Assembly (NCBI RefSeq): GCF_001543145.1
Contig: NZ_CP014160.1
Location: forward strand, 1,612,001 to 1,676,000
Direction of reading: 5' to 3'
Origin: Aerococcus sanguinicola
GTDB taxonomy: Bacteria; Bacillota; Bacilli; Lactobacillales; Aerococcaceae
DNA: 64,000 nt
The position numbers and the translations under genes are program-made. The notes below the pieces were generated by a model. It saw nothing but the letters and a program-made list of their open reading frames with translations. It made no database searches and was not told the origin of the DNA. Positions 25,350 to 34,129 of the stretch are shown here, in pieces. Each line of letters starts with the position of its first letter. The stretch's first letter is position 1.

Positions 25350-26273
25350 GTGTTATCTTTTGAATGGACGGTCCACCAAGACATGTATGTTCGCACATTT
25401 TTGCGGGGGAAGGGGATTTCGCGCCGTCTTCTAGCGCGAATTAAATACCATGGTGGGGAGGTCCTCTTGAATGATGAACCTCGCTATGTGGGGACCCAGG
25501 CCGTGGTGGGCGATCGGATTAAGGTCTTAATCCCAGATGAAGGGAAGCAGGAGGAGATTGAAGGGTTGCCAGGGCCCTTGGACATTCTCTTTGAGGATGA
25601 CCATTACCTAGCCGTCAATAAGCCGGCTTATTATACTTCCATTCCTTCTTTCCACAATCCCCAGGGGTCGATGGCGAATATCTTAAAGGCCTATTACCAA
25701 GCACAGAATTATGATAACCAGGTCATCCATGTGGTGACGCGCTTGGACCGGGATACTAGCGGCGTGATGCTTTTTGCCAAGCACCAATTTGCCCACTCGC
25801 TCCTGGACCAGAGCCTGCGTCAGGGCGGGATTGATAAGCGTTATTGGGCCTTTACTCCTGACCCTCTCCAGCCCAAGGACCAAGGTTTTATTGAAGCAGC
25901 AATTGGTCGGAAGCCGGGCTCGATCATTGAGCGCCGGGTTGATCCAGATGGTAAGCCGGCCTTGACGGAATACCAGCTCTTGCGGGAGACGGCAGCTGGT
26001 TACCTCTATGGGGTCCGCCTCCATACCGGGCGCACCCATCAGATCCGTGTCCACTTTGCCCATGCAGGGGCGCCTTTGTATGGAGACAGTCTCTATGGAG
26101 GAGAGATGGCAGCCGGTCTTGACCGCCAGGCCCTCCACTGCCGGAGCTTATCCTTTGACCATCCCTTGACCGGTGACCACTTGCAGATTATTGCCCCTTT
26201 AGCTGATGAATTGTCGGATTGGCAGACGCGCTACTTTGAAGCCCAAGAGAAAGAGTGTGAAAATGGTAGATAA
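25350..26273 (+). CDS. RluA/RluD family pseudouridine synthase
   Basis: The enzyme isomerises specific uridines in RNA, probably 23S rRNA. The 307-residue protein carries the catalytic aspartate motif VTRLDRDTSGVMLFAK and RTHQIRVHFAHAGAPLYGD. The N-terminal S4-like region (FLRGKGISRRLLARIKYHGGEVLLN) is present. It begins with GTG, with GGAGGAA upstream. Its last codons overlap the mgtE start by 11 bp. The order spxH, CYTH, nadK, rluD-like, mgtE matches a conserved Firmicutes cluster. Confidence 0.92.
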   Translation: MLSFEWTVHQDMYVRTFLRGKGISRRLLARIKYHGGEVLLNDEPRYVGTQAVVGDRIKVLIPDEGKQEEIEGLPGPLDILFEDDHYLAVNKPAYYTSIPSFHNPQGSMANILKAYYQAQNYDNQVIHVVTRLDRDTSGVMLFAKHQFAHSLLDQSLRQGGIDKRYWAFTPDPLQPKDQGFIEAAIGRKPGSIIERRVDPDGKPALTEYQLLRETAAGYLYGVRLHTGRTHQIRVHFAHAGAPLYGDSLYGGEMAAGLDRQALHCRSLSFDHPLTGDHLQIIAPLADELSDWQTRYFEAQEKECENGR

Positions 26274-27675
26274 AAAAGAAGTCCAAAACGCTGAAAATCC
26301 AGAAATCTATGAAAGCCAACAAATGACTGATGAAGAGGTTTTTGAAGGGGTCATGGCCTGCTTGAGGCGAAATGACCGGGTGGCTTTTCGCGAAGAATTC
26401 TTCAAAAACCATACCTTTGTTCAAGCGCAGATTTATTTGAATTTGGAATTTGCTGACCGCCAGCTCGTCCATGAATTCCTAGAACCCCAGGAGCTGGCTG
26501 AAATCTATGATATTATCGATGATGAAGATGAAAGCCTGATCTTAGCCTTCCTGAATGAAATGAATGACGAGTATTCGGCAGTGGTCCTGGGCGAGATGTA
26601 CACCGATAATGCTGCGGATATCTTGAATGACCTGAAACCGGAGAAGATGCGAACCTATCTGCGTTTGATGCCGAAAGCGCGGGCGGATGAACTTAAGGTC
26701 CTGATGAATTATGGCGATGAAACGGCCGGGGGGATTATGACCACGGAGTTTGTCTCGATTAAGGCCAACCAAACCATCCGTTCCGCTATGACCCTGCTTC
26801 GAGCCAAGGCCGAAAATGCGGAGAGTATCTACTATCTCTATATTGTCGACGATGATAACCGCTTAGTGGGCGTTCTCTCTCTGCGTGATCTCATCCTCAG
26901 TGAAGGCCATGTCTTGGTCTCTGATGTCATGTCTAGCCGGGTGATCTCGGTGGATGTCGATGAGGAGCAGAGCCAGGTGGCCCGAACCATTAAGGACTAT
27001 GATTTCTTCGCCATTCCAGTGGTAGAAGCAACCGGCGAATTGCTGGGGATTATTACTGTTGATGATATCCTTGATGTTATGGATGACGAAGCCATGGCTG
27101 ATTATTCCGGTCTGGCAGGGGTGGACGTGGATGAGCAGTATGAGAGTCCATCCAAGTCTGCCAAGTCCCGCTTACCCTGGTTGATTACCTTGCTTTGCCT
27201 GGGAATGGGGACATCGAGCTTGATTAGCCAATTTGAAGGCATGATTTCAGAAGTCGCTACCCTGTCCCTCTTTATTACCCTGATCACAGGGACGGCTGGG
27301 AATGCGGGGACCCAGTCCTTGGCCGTGGCGGTTCGCAAGCTTGCCCTGCCTGATGACCAATCGACCTCGCTTTTTTCGATGATTATGCGAGAAATTGTAA
27401 CGGGGCTCCTCTGTGGGGCGATTACGGGACTGACCATTATGTTGATCGTTGGTTTCTGGCAGTCTAACTTTGTCTTAGGAGCTGTGGTTGGAATTGCTAT
27501 GCTCTGTGCCATTACCGTAGCCAACTTAGCGGGGAGCTTGATCCCCATCTTAATGGACCGTTTGGGCTTCGATCCCGCCGTTGCTTCGGGTCCCTTTATT
27601 ACGACTTTGAGTGACTTGACTTCGGTATTGATTTACTTTACGATCGCAGCGCAGTTCCTGCCTTTGTTGATGTAA
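26263..27675 (+). CDS. mgtE: Magnesium transporter MgtE
   Basis: MgtE is a Mg2+-gated channel. The 470-residue protein has a cytosolic N domain of helical hairpins, two CBS domains (about residues 155-275; VSIKANQTIRSAMTLLR and VISVDVDEEQSQVARTI), and five C-terminal transmembrane helices with the pore region TGTAGNAGTQSL. ATG 26263 is taken as start, which begins MVDKKEVQNAENPE; its ribosome binding site is weak (AGAAAGAG), consistent with coupling to the preceding gene. Confidence 0.94.
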   Translation: MVDKKEVQNAENPEIYESQQMTDEEVFEGVMACLRRNDRVAFREEFFKNHTFVQAQIYLNLEFADRQLVHEFLEPQELAEIYDIIDDEDESLILAFLNEMNDEYSAVVLGEMYTDNAADILNDLKPEKMRTYLRLMPKARADELKVLMNYGDETAGGIMTTEFVSIKANQTIRSAMTLLRAKAENAESIYYLYIVDDDNRLVGVLSLRDLILSEGHVLVSDVMSSRVISVDVDEEQSQVARTIKDYDFFAIPVVEATGELLGIITVDDILDVMDDEAMADYSGLAGVDVDEQYESPSKSAKSRLPWLITLLCLGMGTSSLISQFEGMISEVATLSLFITLITGTAGNAGTQSLAVAVRKLALPDDQSTSLFSMIMREIVTGLLCGAITGLTIMLIVGFWQSNFVLGAVVGIAMLCAITVANLAGSLIPILMDRLGFDPAVASGPFITTLSDLTSVLIYFTIAAQFLPLLM

Positions 27676-27697
27676 TTATCGAGCTAGGACCGGAAAC

Positions 27698-27726
27698 TTG
27701 ACCTTACTTTATAAATAGATTAAAAT
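27698..27726 (+). promoter_or_regulatory. Promoter of the metA T-box leader
   Basis: TTGACC at 27698-27703, 17 bp spacer, TAAAAT at 27721-27726. Confidence 0.75.
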
Positions 27727-27734
27727 AGTGATAG

Positions 27735-28016
27735 TTTAGTGATATCAAGATTAAAGCGAAGAACAGATGAGTAGATGGTGGCGCGGCACAGAGAATCCGG
27801 TAAGCTGAGAACGGATGCGTTGAAGCGATTGAATATGGTCTGTGAGCAGGGAAGGATAGAATAAGCCGTATTTAGGCTTGTGAGTCCTTCTGTTTAGTGC
27901 CCATTAAAGCACTGCCATAGCTTATGGCGAATGAGGCAGGCTGTCTAAGCCTGTAAACTAAGGTGGTAACACGTTATCAACGTCCTTACAGTGGGGTACT
28001 GTAGGGACGTTTTTAT
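27735..28016 (+). promoter_or_regulatory. T-box riboswitch leader controlling metA
   Basis: The diagnostic T-box sequence AAGGTGGTAACACG is at 27959-27973, followed by the terminator AACGTCCTTACAGT/ACTGTAGGGACGTTTTT at 27979-28015. Upstream lies a stem I region with an AG-bulge-like AGAGAATCCGG and TAAGCTGAGAACGGA. An ATG triplet at 27835-27837 (context GAATATGG) is the likely specifier for uncharged tRNA-Met. When tRNA-Met is uncharged, antitermination would allow metA expression. Confidence 0.9.
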
Positions 28017-28140
28017 TTGATAGGAAGCTCAAAAACTGCTCGACTCTTTAGCCTGGCTAGCTAGTGGTTAAAGAATAATTTTCATATCAATGAGTTGTGA
28101 GCAGTAGCGACGTTTCGAATGATATTAGGAGGTTGAGGAT

Positions 28141-29079
28141 ATGCCGATTAAAGTTGCGGGTAATTTACCAGCGATTCACCGTTTAGCAGAGGAAAATATT
28201 TTTGTTATGAATGATCGACGGGCGGAGATGCAAGACTTCCGTACCCTTGAAATTGTGATTGTGAATCTGATGCCGACTAAGGAAGCAACCGAAGAGCAGC
28301 TGCTCCGTCTATTAAGTAACTCGCCCTTGCAGGTCAATATCACTTTTCTTCATACGGCTAGTCACACTTCCAAGCATATTTCGGAAAAGCACTTGCGAAC
28401 TTTCTATCGGACCTTTGAAGATATTAAGGACCGTTACTTTGATGGGATGATCATCACGGGGGCGCCGGTGGAAACTATGCCCTTTGAAGCTGTTAATTAT
28501 TGGGAAGAATTAGAAGCGATTATGAATTGGAGCGAGGGCCATGTTTTCTCCACCATGCACATTTGTTGGGGAGCCCAAGCTGCCCTTTATCATCATTATG
28601 GGATCAATAAGTTTCCGCTTAAGGATAAGCTCTTTGGTATCTACGAGCAGCGGCTGAATGACCGAGAAAACAGTCTAGGGCGGGGCTTAGATGATGTCTT
28701 CCTCATGCCTCATTCCCGGCACACAGAAGTTCGCCGCGAAGATATTGAAGCCCAGGATGAGCTGGAAGTTCTTGCCTATTCGGAGGACGGTAGTGTGAGT
28801 GTGGCCTACAGCAAGGACCAGCGTTTCGTCTTTATCTTTGGGCACGTGGAATATGATGCTGAGACCTTGGATAAGGAATACCGCCGCGACCTTGACGCGG
28901 GTAAGACCATCCAGATGCCCCGTAATTACTATCCGAACGATGATCCCAAGCAAGCTCCGCCATTGAAGTGGCGGACAGCTGCTAATATGCTCTTTAGCAA
29001 CTGGCTGAACTATTATGTCTACCAAGATACGCCATTTGTTATTGAACAGATTCCAGAGAAATGGCGGGTTGAAAAATAG
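28141..29079 (+). CDS. metA: Homoserine O-acyltransferase MetA, probably acetyl-CoA specific
   Basis: MetA acylates homoserine in the first committed step of methionine synthesis. The 312-residue protein has NLMPTKEATE near residue 42, the nucleophile Cys142 in STMHICWGAQAALY, and the catalytic HVEYDAETL. Residue 111 is Glu (TGAPVE), the residue that favours acetyl-CoA over succinyl-CoA in the Bacillus cereus enzyme; E. coli has Gly there. I therefore infer homoserine O-acetyltransferase activity. AGGAGG precedes the ATG and a Met T-box lies upstream. Confidence 0.95.
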   Translation: MPIKVAGNLPAIHRLAEENIFVMNDRRAEMQDFRTLEIVIVNLMPTKEATEEQLLRLLSNSPLQVNITFLHTASHTSKHISEKHLRTFYRTFEDIKDRYFDGMIITGAPVETMPFEAVNYWEELEAIMNWSEGHVFSTMHICWGAQAALYHHYGINKFPLKDKLFGIYEQRLNDRENSLGRGLDDVFLMPHSRHTEVRREDIEAQDELEVLAYSEDGSVSVAYSKDQRFVFIFGHVEYDAETLDKEYRRDLDAGKTIQMPRNYYPNDDPKQAPPLKWRTAANMLFSNWLNYYVYQDTPFVIEQIPEKWRVEK

Positions 29080-29114
29080 GCTCTGCTATATGTCACCGTA
29101 ATGATAGCAACAAG

Positions 29115-29144
29115 AAAAGGAAGCCTGGTTGTGGCTTCCTTTTT
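29115..29144 (+). terminator. Terminator after metA
   Basis: AAAAGGAAGCC pairs with GGCTTCCTTTTT around TGGTTGT. Confidence 0.9.
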
Positions 29145-29162
29145 GTATGTCAATTTTTAGCT

Positions 29163-29972
29163 TTAAAGCAGTTCGAGTAAGTGTTCGATTTCAGAACCAC
29201 TTTCTTCAATGGACTTGTATTCAATGGAGATTTCCTGGACACCGAGTTCTTGGTAGATGGACCGGGCATGTTGGAGTTCGTGCTTGATACGGTCTAGCTG
29301 GCTATAAGGAGCCTCCCCGGTCAAGCCCAGGTCTTTCAAGCGGTGGGTACGCACATTGAGGATATAGCGCGGGGAAGCAATCAGACCAAAGAGTTTCTTA
29401 GGGGGCGCTTGACGGAGGGTTTCCGGGAGCTGGACTTCTGGCATGAGAGGGAAGTTGGCAACCTTCCAGGAATGGTTAGCCAGGTACATGGAAAGGGGCG
29501 TTTTACCTGAGCGCGAGACGCCGAGCAGGATAATATCTGCTTCCAGCAGGCTCTTCTGACTGAGCTTGCCGTCGTCATGCTTGATGGCGTATTCCATGGC
29601 GGCCATGCGGTTGAAGTAATCTTGATTGACCCGGCGCTGGGCTCCAATTTCTTGGCTCGGCGCTAACTGGGTGGTCTGGCTGACTTGGTCAATCATCTCC
29701 TGCATAAAGTTGACATAAGCCAGGCCTTGGTCTTGGGCAAAGTTCCGGGCACAGTGGTCGAGCGTTTGATTCACAAAGGTGGCGGCCAAAAGAGCCTCTT
29801 CTTTCTTAGCATCTTCCAGGATGGGGAGGAGGTCTTCTGTCTCCTGGATGAAGGGGTAGCGTTTAATCTGGGGCTTGAGACCGTGCTGGAACTGGGCAAG
29901 AACAGCTTGGGCCATGAGGCGGGCGCTTTCGCCAACAGCATCTGATAATATATAGATATTTTTGTGAATCAT
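29163..29972 (-). CDS. Pyruvate, phosphate dikinase regulatory protein (DUF299)
   Basis: This bifunctional kinase/phosphorylase inactivates PPDK by ADP-dependent phosphorylation of a threonine and reactivates it by phosphate-dependent removal. The 269-residue protein begins IYILSDAVGESARLMAQAVLAQF and carries the P-loop GVSRSGKTPLSMYLAN near residue 152. It overlaps the CcpN-like gene by 4 bp and lies in the same operon as its target ppdK, which makes the assignment firm. Confidence 0.94.
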   Translation of the reverse strand: MIHKNIYILSDAVGESARLMAQAVLAQFQHGLKPQIKRYPFIQETEDLLPILEDAKKEEALLAATFVNQTLDHCARNFAQDQGLAYVNFMQEMIDQVSQTTQLAPSQEIGAQRRVNQDYFNRMAAMEYAIKHDDGKLSQKSLLEADIILLGVSRSGKTPLSMYLANHSWKVANFPLMPEVQLPETLRQAPPKKLFGLIASPRYILNVRTHRLKDLGLTGEAPYSQLDRIKHELQHARSIYQELGVQEISIEYKSIEESGSEIEHLLELL

Positions 29973-30601
29973 AAATCTTCCTCGCTAACTAGGGATTGAA
30001 CAAATAAACGGACAAGATGGGTTTTGGATAGTTTTCCCAAAATTTTAAAGTGTTCCAGGTCTTCGACCACGGGCAAGGAGTCCACCTCGTGTTTAACTAG
30101 GATTTTGGCCGCTTCGATGAGGGGGGTGTCCGCACGGGTGACCAGAATATTGGGCATCCGGGTCATAATGACCGCTAGAGCCGTTTGACCTTGGTCGCCT
30201 CCTGAAAGGCTGGCCCGCAGGAGGTCCTTGCGCGAGACAATCCCTAAGAGCTCTTGGTCTTCGGGAAGGCTCACATAGAGCGAACCGGAATCATAGAGGA
30301 AGAGCAGGGTGATTGCCTCTTGGACGGAACTATCTGGGCTCACTTGGATAGCAGACCCCATCACATCCGCCACTGTCAAGTCAGAAAATTGGTCGGACCA
30401 GAGCGGTTCAACATTTTGCCCGGTATAGAAGTAACCAATTTTTGGTTTAGCGTCTAGTATCCCGACCATGGTGAGGACAGCTAGGTCGCTACGCAGGGTA
30501 GACTTGGTAAGTTGGAAATGGTCAGCAATGGCATCAGCTGTGATGGGCTGTTTTTTCTTGACAATGCGGATAATTTCCTCTTGGCGTTGGCTAAATTTCA
30601 T
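29969..30601 (-). CDS. ccpN: CcpN-like transcriptional regulator (HTH plus two CBS domains)
   Basis: The 210-residue protein has an N-terminal DNA-binding domain (FSQRQEEIIRIVKKKQPITADAIADHFQLTKSTLRSDL, a winged helix) and two CBS domains (TVADVMGSAIQVSPDSSVQEAI and ALAVIMTRMPNILVTRADTPLIEA) that likely sense adenine nucleotides. In Bacillus subtilis CcpN represses gluconeogenic genes on glucose and is encoded beside the same DUF299 protein. Here it sits between that gene and ppdK, so ppdK is the likely target. An inverted operator candidate is found at the ppdK promoter. Confidence 0.88.
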   Translation of the reverse strand: MKFSQRQEEIIRIVKKKQPITADAIADHFQLTKSTLRSDLAVLTMVGILDAKPKIGYFYTGQNVEPLWSDQFSDLTVADVMGSAIQVSPDSSVQEAITLLFLYDSGSLYVSLPEDQELLGIVSRKDLLRASLSGGDQGQTALAVIMTRMPNILVTRADTPLIEAAKILVKHEVDSLPVVEDLEHFKILGKLSKTHLVRLFVQSLVSEEDL

Positions 30602-30641
30602 GCATCTTCCTCAATTTCTAATTCTTAGCGACGACAAATGG

Positions 30642-33272
30642 TTAGGCCCGGTTTAGAAGACTGGCTTGGGCGGCTGCTAATTGGGCAATGGGGAGGCGGA
30701 AGGGCGAGCAGGAGATATAGTCGAGTCCAATCGCATCAAAGAAGGCGATCGAAGCAGGGTCTCCGGCTACTTCACCGCACACCCCAATCGGAATATCAGG
30801 CTTAGCGGACCGGGCTTTTTGGCAGGCAAGCTTGATCAAGGCGCCCACGCCTTCTTGATCGAGACTTTGGAAAGGATCCTTGGCTAGGGTGCCATCTGCC
30901 AGGTATTGGTGGATAAACTTGCCAGCATCGTCCCTGGAATAGCCAAAAGTCATTTGGGTCAGGTCATTAGTCCCAAAGCTCATAAAGTCGGCATCCTGGG
31001 CAATTTGGTCAGCCGTTAGACAAGCCCTTGGAATCTCTATCATTGTACCAATTTTATAAGATAAAGTCATCTGGTGTTCAGCTAGATAGCGGTCTGCTGT
31101 TTCCTCTAGTCTTTGTTTTAAAAGCTGTAATTCTTTGGCTAGGCTAACCAGGGGAATCATAATTTCCACTTTTAAGTCCTGACCACCGGCTTCTTGGCTG
31201 GACCTGGAACCGGCTAGGATAGCGTGAACCTGCATTTCATAAAGTTCGGGATAGGTCATAGCGAGCCGGCAGCCCCGGTGACCCAGCATCGGGTTAACTT
31301 CCTTCAATTGTTGGATTCGGTCCTTGAGGGCTTCTTCAGAAAGTTCAAGCGACTGGGCCAGGCTTAGAATTTCTTGTTCATCCTGGGGCAAGAATTCATG
31401 GAGGGGAGGGTCAAGTAAGCGGATGACCGTTTTTTGCCCCTGGCTGAGATCAAAGATAGCTTTAAAGTCTGCTTCTTGGTAGCCGGCAATTCTTTCTAGT
31501 GCCGCATGGCGGTCGTTGTCATTTGAAGAAAGGATAAAGCGGCGAATTTCTAAGAGGCGTTCAGCCTGGAAGAACATGTGCTCAGTGCGTACGAGACCGA
31601 TCCCTTGCGCCTTGAAGTCAAAACCTGTTTGGATGTCTTGGGGATTTTCAGCATTCATGCGAACGGCGAGGCGGCTCTCTTCACGGGCCCAGGTCATTAA
31701 GGCTTCGAAGTCAGCTCCGGCCTTGCTGGGGCTGCTTGGAACATGGCCCAGGTAGACCTTGCCTGTATTGCCGTCGACGGATATGCTATCACCTTCGTGG
31801 AGCAAGCGGTCGCCACAGTGGAGGAGGCCTTGACCTTCATCAACATTCAAGTCATGGCAGCCAGTCACGCAGCACTTGCCCATGCCGCGAGCGACAACCG
31901 CTGCGTGGGAGGTCATACCGCCATGGCAGGTGAGGATAGCTTGGGCAGCCGTCATGCCTTCAATATCTTCAGGCGAGGTTTCTTGACGGACGAGGATGCA
32001 AGCTTTGCCAGCTTCGGCCCAGTCCTTGGCCTTGTCTGCTGTGAATACAATCGCCCCACTGGCGGCTCCTGGGCTGGCTGCTAGTCCAGCTTCTGATAGG
32101 AGTTCTGCCTGGCTTAAGTTTTCTTCTGTAAAGCTAGGGTGGAGCAACTGGTCAAGGCTCTTGGCATCGACTTGTTGGAGGGCCTCGGCCTTGGTGATGA
32201 GCCCTTCCTTGACCATGTCTACCGCAATTTTAACCGCAGCCTTGGCGGTCCGCTTCCCATCCCGGGTTTGGAGGAAGTAGAGCTTGCCTTCCTCGATCGT
32301 AAATTCGATATCTTGCATATTATGGTAGTGGGCCTCGAGTTTATTCGCTAGGCTTTCAATTTCTTGGTAGATCTGAGGGGCTTGCTGATTGATTTCATCG
32401 AGGGCTTGGGGGGTTCGGATACCGGCTACCACGTCTTCTCCCTGAGCATTGACTAGGAATTCACCAAAAAGTTCCTTTTCTCCGCTTGCAGGATGGCGGG
32501 TAAAGAGGACACCCGTGCCTGAATGGGGCCCCAGATTACCAAAGACCATTTCTTGGATGTTGACAGCTGTACCCAGGTCATCAGGAATATCGTGGAGCTG
32601 GCGGTAGACGCGGGCCCGCTTGTTGTTCCAAGATTTAAAGACCGCCTCTACCGCATCATAGATTTGTTGGTGGACATCTTGGGGGAAGGGGAAGTTCAAT
32701 TCTTCTTGGTAGATGGTTTTGAAGTCTGCCACTAAGTCTCTTAGAGCCTGGCTGCTGAGCTCGTAATCGGCAGTGACCTTTTCTTTGCGGCGGGCCTGGC
32801 TGAGTCGGTCTTCAAATAATTGACTGTCCAAGCCGTAGACCACATCGGCGTACATCTGTAAGAGCCGCCGGTAGCAGTCATAGGCGAAGTGGGGGTTATC
32901 CGTCATTTGGGCCAAAGCCTCCACATTCTCGTCGTTTAAGCCCACATTCAGGATGGTATCCATCATCCCTGGCATGGAGATTTTAGCCCCACTGCGGACA
33001 GAAACCAGTAAGAGTTGGTCTTTTTGGTTAAATTGCTTGTGGGTTTGTGCTTCCAATTCTTGGATGGCTTTTTGAATATCCGTTTTAAGGTCAGTACTTA
33101 GCCCTTGCTTAGGGTCTTTAAGATAGTCGAGACAAGCTTGGGTCGTGATGGTAAAACCTTGGGGAACAGGCAGTCCCAAACGACAGAGTTCGGCTAAGTT
33201 AGCTCCCTTGCCGCCCAGTAAATCGCGCATTCCAGCATGACCTTCTGTGAAAGCATAAACATTTTGTGACAT
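30642..33272 (-). CDS. ppdK: Pyruvate, phosphate dikinase
   Basis: PPDK interconverts pyruvate, ATP and phosphate with PEP, AMP and pyrophosphate. The 876-residue protein has an N-terminal ATP-grasp domain (FTEGHAGMRDLLGGKGANLAEL), the swivelling phosphohistidine domain with CHGGMTSHAAVVARGMG near residue 455, and a C-terminal TIM barrel with the catalytic GVCGEVAGDP. The threonine two residues before the histidine is the target of the regulatory protein encoded downstream. The three-gene operon reads ppdK, ccpN-like, regulatory protein. Confidence 0.96.
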   Translation of the reverse strand: MSQNVYAFTEGHAGMRDLLGGKGANLAELCRLGLPVPQGFTITTQACLDYLKDPKQGLSTDLKTDIQKAIQELEAQTHKQFNQKDQLLLVSVRSGAKISMPGMMDTILNVGLNDENVEALAQMTDNPHFAYDCYRRLLQMYADVVYGLDSQLFEDRLSQARRKEKVTADYELSSQALRDLVADFKTIYQEELNFPFPQDVHQQIYDAVEAVFKSWNNKRARVYRQLHDIPDDLGTAVNIQEMVFGNLGPHSGTGVLFTRHPASGEKELFGEFLVNAQGEDVVAGIRTPQALDEINQQAPQIYQEIESLANKLEAHYHNMQDIEFTIEEGKLYFLQTRDGKRTAKAAVKIAVDMVKEGLITKAEALQQVDAKSLDQLLHPSFTEENLSQAELLSEAGLAASPGAASGAIVFTADKAKDWAEAGKACILVRQETSPEDIEGMTAAQAILTCHGGMTSHAAVVARGMGKCCVTGCHDLNVDEGQGLLHCGDRLLHEGDSISVDGNTGKVYLGHVPSSPSKAGADFEALMTWAREESRLAVRMNAENPQDIQTGFDFKAQGIGLVRTEHMFFQAERLLEIRRFILSSNDNDRHAALERIAGYQEADFKAIFDLSQGQKTVIRLLDPPLHEFLPQDEQEILSLAQSLELSEEALKDRIQQLKEVNPMLGHRGCRLAMTYPELYEMQVHAILAGSRSSQEAGGQDLKVEIMIPLVSLAKELQLLKQRLEETADRYLAEHQMTLSYKIGTMIEIPRACLTADQIAQDADFMSFGTNDLTQMTFGYSRDDAGKFIHQYLADGTLAKDPFQSLDQEGVGALIKLACQKARSAKPDIPIGVCGEVAGDPASIAFFDAIGLDYISCSPFRLPIAQLAAAQASLLNRA

Positions 33273-33310
33273 AATAGCCTCCTTTGACTGCTAAGTGATA
33301 CGTCACAAAG

Positions 33311-33348
33311 ATTATATAATGCAACACATATAATTGCAAGCGCTTTTT
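33311..33348 (-). promoter_or_regulatory. ppdK promoter with cre site and candidate CcpN operator
   Basis: On the minus strand TTGCAA (33339-33334), 17 bp spacer, TATAAT (33316-33311). A cre-like TTGCAAGCGCTTTTT (33334-33348, one mismatch to the WTGNAANCGNWNNCW consensus) covers the -35. The 14-mer TGTGTTGCATTATA (33328-33315 on the minus strand) fills the spacer; a 13/14 inverted copy, TGTGATGCATTATA, lies on the plus strand at 33460-33473. Confidence 0.65.
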
Positions 33349-33428
33349 TGATTGTGAATAGCTACTTAGGGGGCGGAATAGCTTTTTAAATGCAGATCTA
33401 TGAAGGAAAAATTCTTTTTTCACAAATG

Positions 33429-33473
33429 TTTTATATGATATTAGAGCTTTTATATGATATGTGATGCATTATA
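33429..33473. repeat. Direct repeats and second operator-like copy upstream of ppdK
   Basis: TTTTATATGATAT occurs at 33429-33441 and again at 33448-33460 (19 bp apart), running straight into TGTGATGCATTATA at 33460-33473. This lies about 130 bp upstream of the ppdK promoter. Confidence 0.6.
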
Positions 33474-33493
33474 GATGAAAATACATCCTCAAA

Positions 33494-33533
33494 GAAAAAC
33501 AGGAAAGCAGTCAGTTTAACTGTTTTCCTGTTT
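33494..33533 (-). terminator. Terminator after the GNAT gene
   Basis: AAACAGGAAAGCAGT pairs with ACTGTTTTCCTGTTT; A residues at the left give the T run for the minus-strand transcript. Confidence 0.8.
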
Positions 33534-33536
33534 ACT

Positions 33537-33977
33537 CTATTTTTCAGCTAAGGAGAGGCGCATTTGCAGGTGGGGGATGCCAGCTTCTTCAAAGTAGTCG
33601 CCTTCCCCTTGGTAGCCGCATAGCTGGTAGAAGTTCTCGCGACCGACCTGGGCATGGAGGATGAGTTCTTTAAAGCCTTGTTCTTGGCTATAAGCTTGGC
33701 ATTCAGCCATCAGCTCTCGCCCAATCCCATGGTCTCTTTGGGCCTTCAAGACAGCGACGCGTTGGACCTTGGCCGTCTCTTGGGAGAGGGGGAGGAGTCG
33801 GGCGCAGGCTAAGGGCTCACCAGCTCGATAGGCCACCAGGTGTCTAGCTAGCCTTTCCTTGTCATCGATTTCCAGTGCGGGGTCGATCCCTTGTTCACCG
33901 ATAAAAACGGCTTTGCGGATAGCCAGGGCATCCTGGTAAGTTTGGGAGTTAAGGTCTTGGGTCCATTTAAATTTCAT
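33537..33977 (-). CDS. GNAT family N-acetyltransferase
   Basis: The 146-residue protein has the ElaA/YjcF-like start DALAIRKAVFIGEQGIDPALEIDDKE and the acetyl-CoA motif VAVLKAQRDHGIGRELMAECQAYSQEQG. Its C-terminal NFYQLCGYQGEGDYFEEAGIPH is typical of this subgroup. I prefer the third methionine (33977) because AAAGGA lies 9 bp upstream. Substrate unknown. Confidence 0.85.
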   Translation of the reverse strand: MKFKWTQDLNSQTYQDALAIRKAVFIGEQGIDPALEIDDKERLARHLVAYRAGEPLACARLLPLSQETAKVQRVAVLKAQRDHGIGRELMAECQAYSQEQGFKELILHAQVGRENFYQLCGYQGEGDYFEEAGIPHLQMRLSLAEK

Positions 33978-34129
33978 GCGCATCATTCCTTTTTTTGCTT
34001 AATTCTAGCACTAAAGCTGTGGGTAAAGCTAATAAAATATCTAGCGGCTAATATTTTACTTGCTTAGAAGTTATGATAGAATGAGGGGATGTAAAAAACA
34101 GTTAGAGTTAAATATAAAGGATGAAGAAG

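Noticed and set aside
25683..26138. 151-residue antisense frame opposite the pseudouridine synthase
   Set aside because: Codon shadow of a confident gene, no promoter or ribosome binding site.
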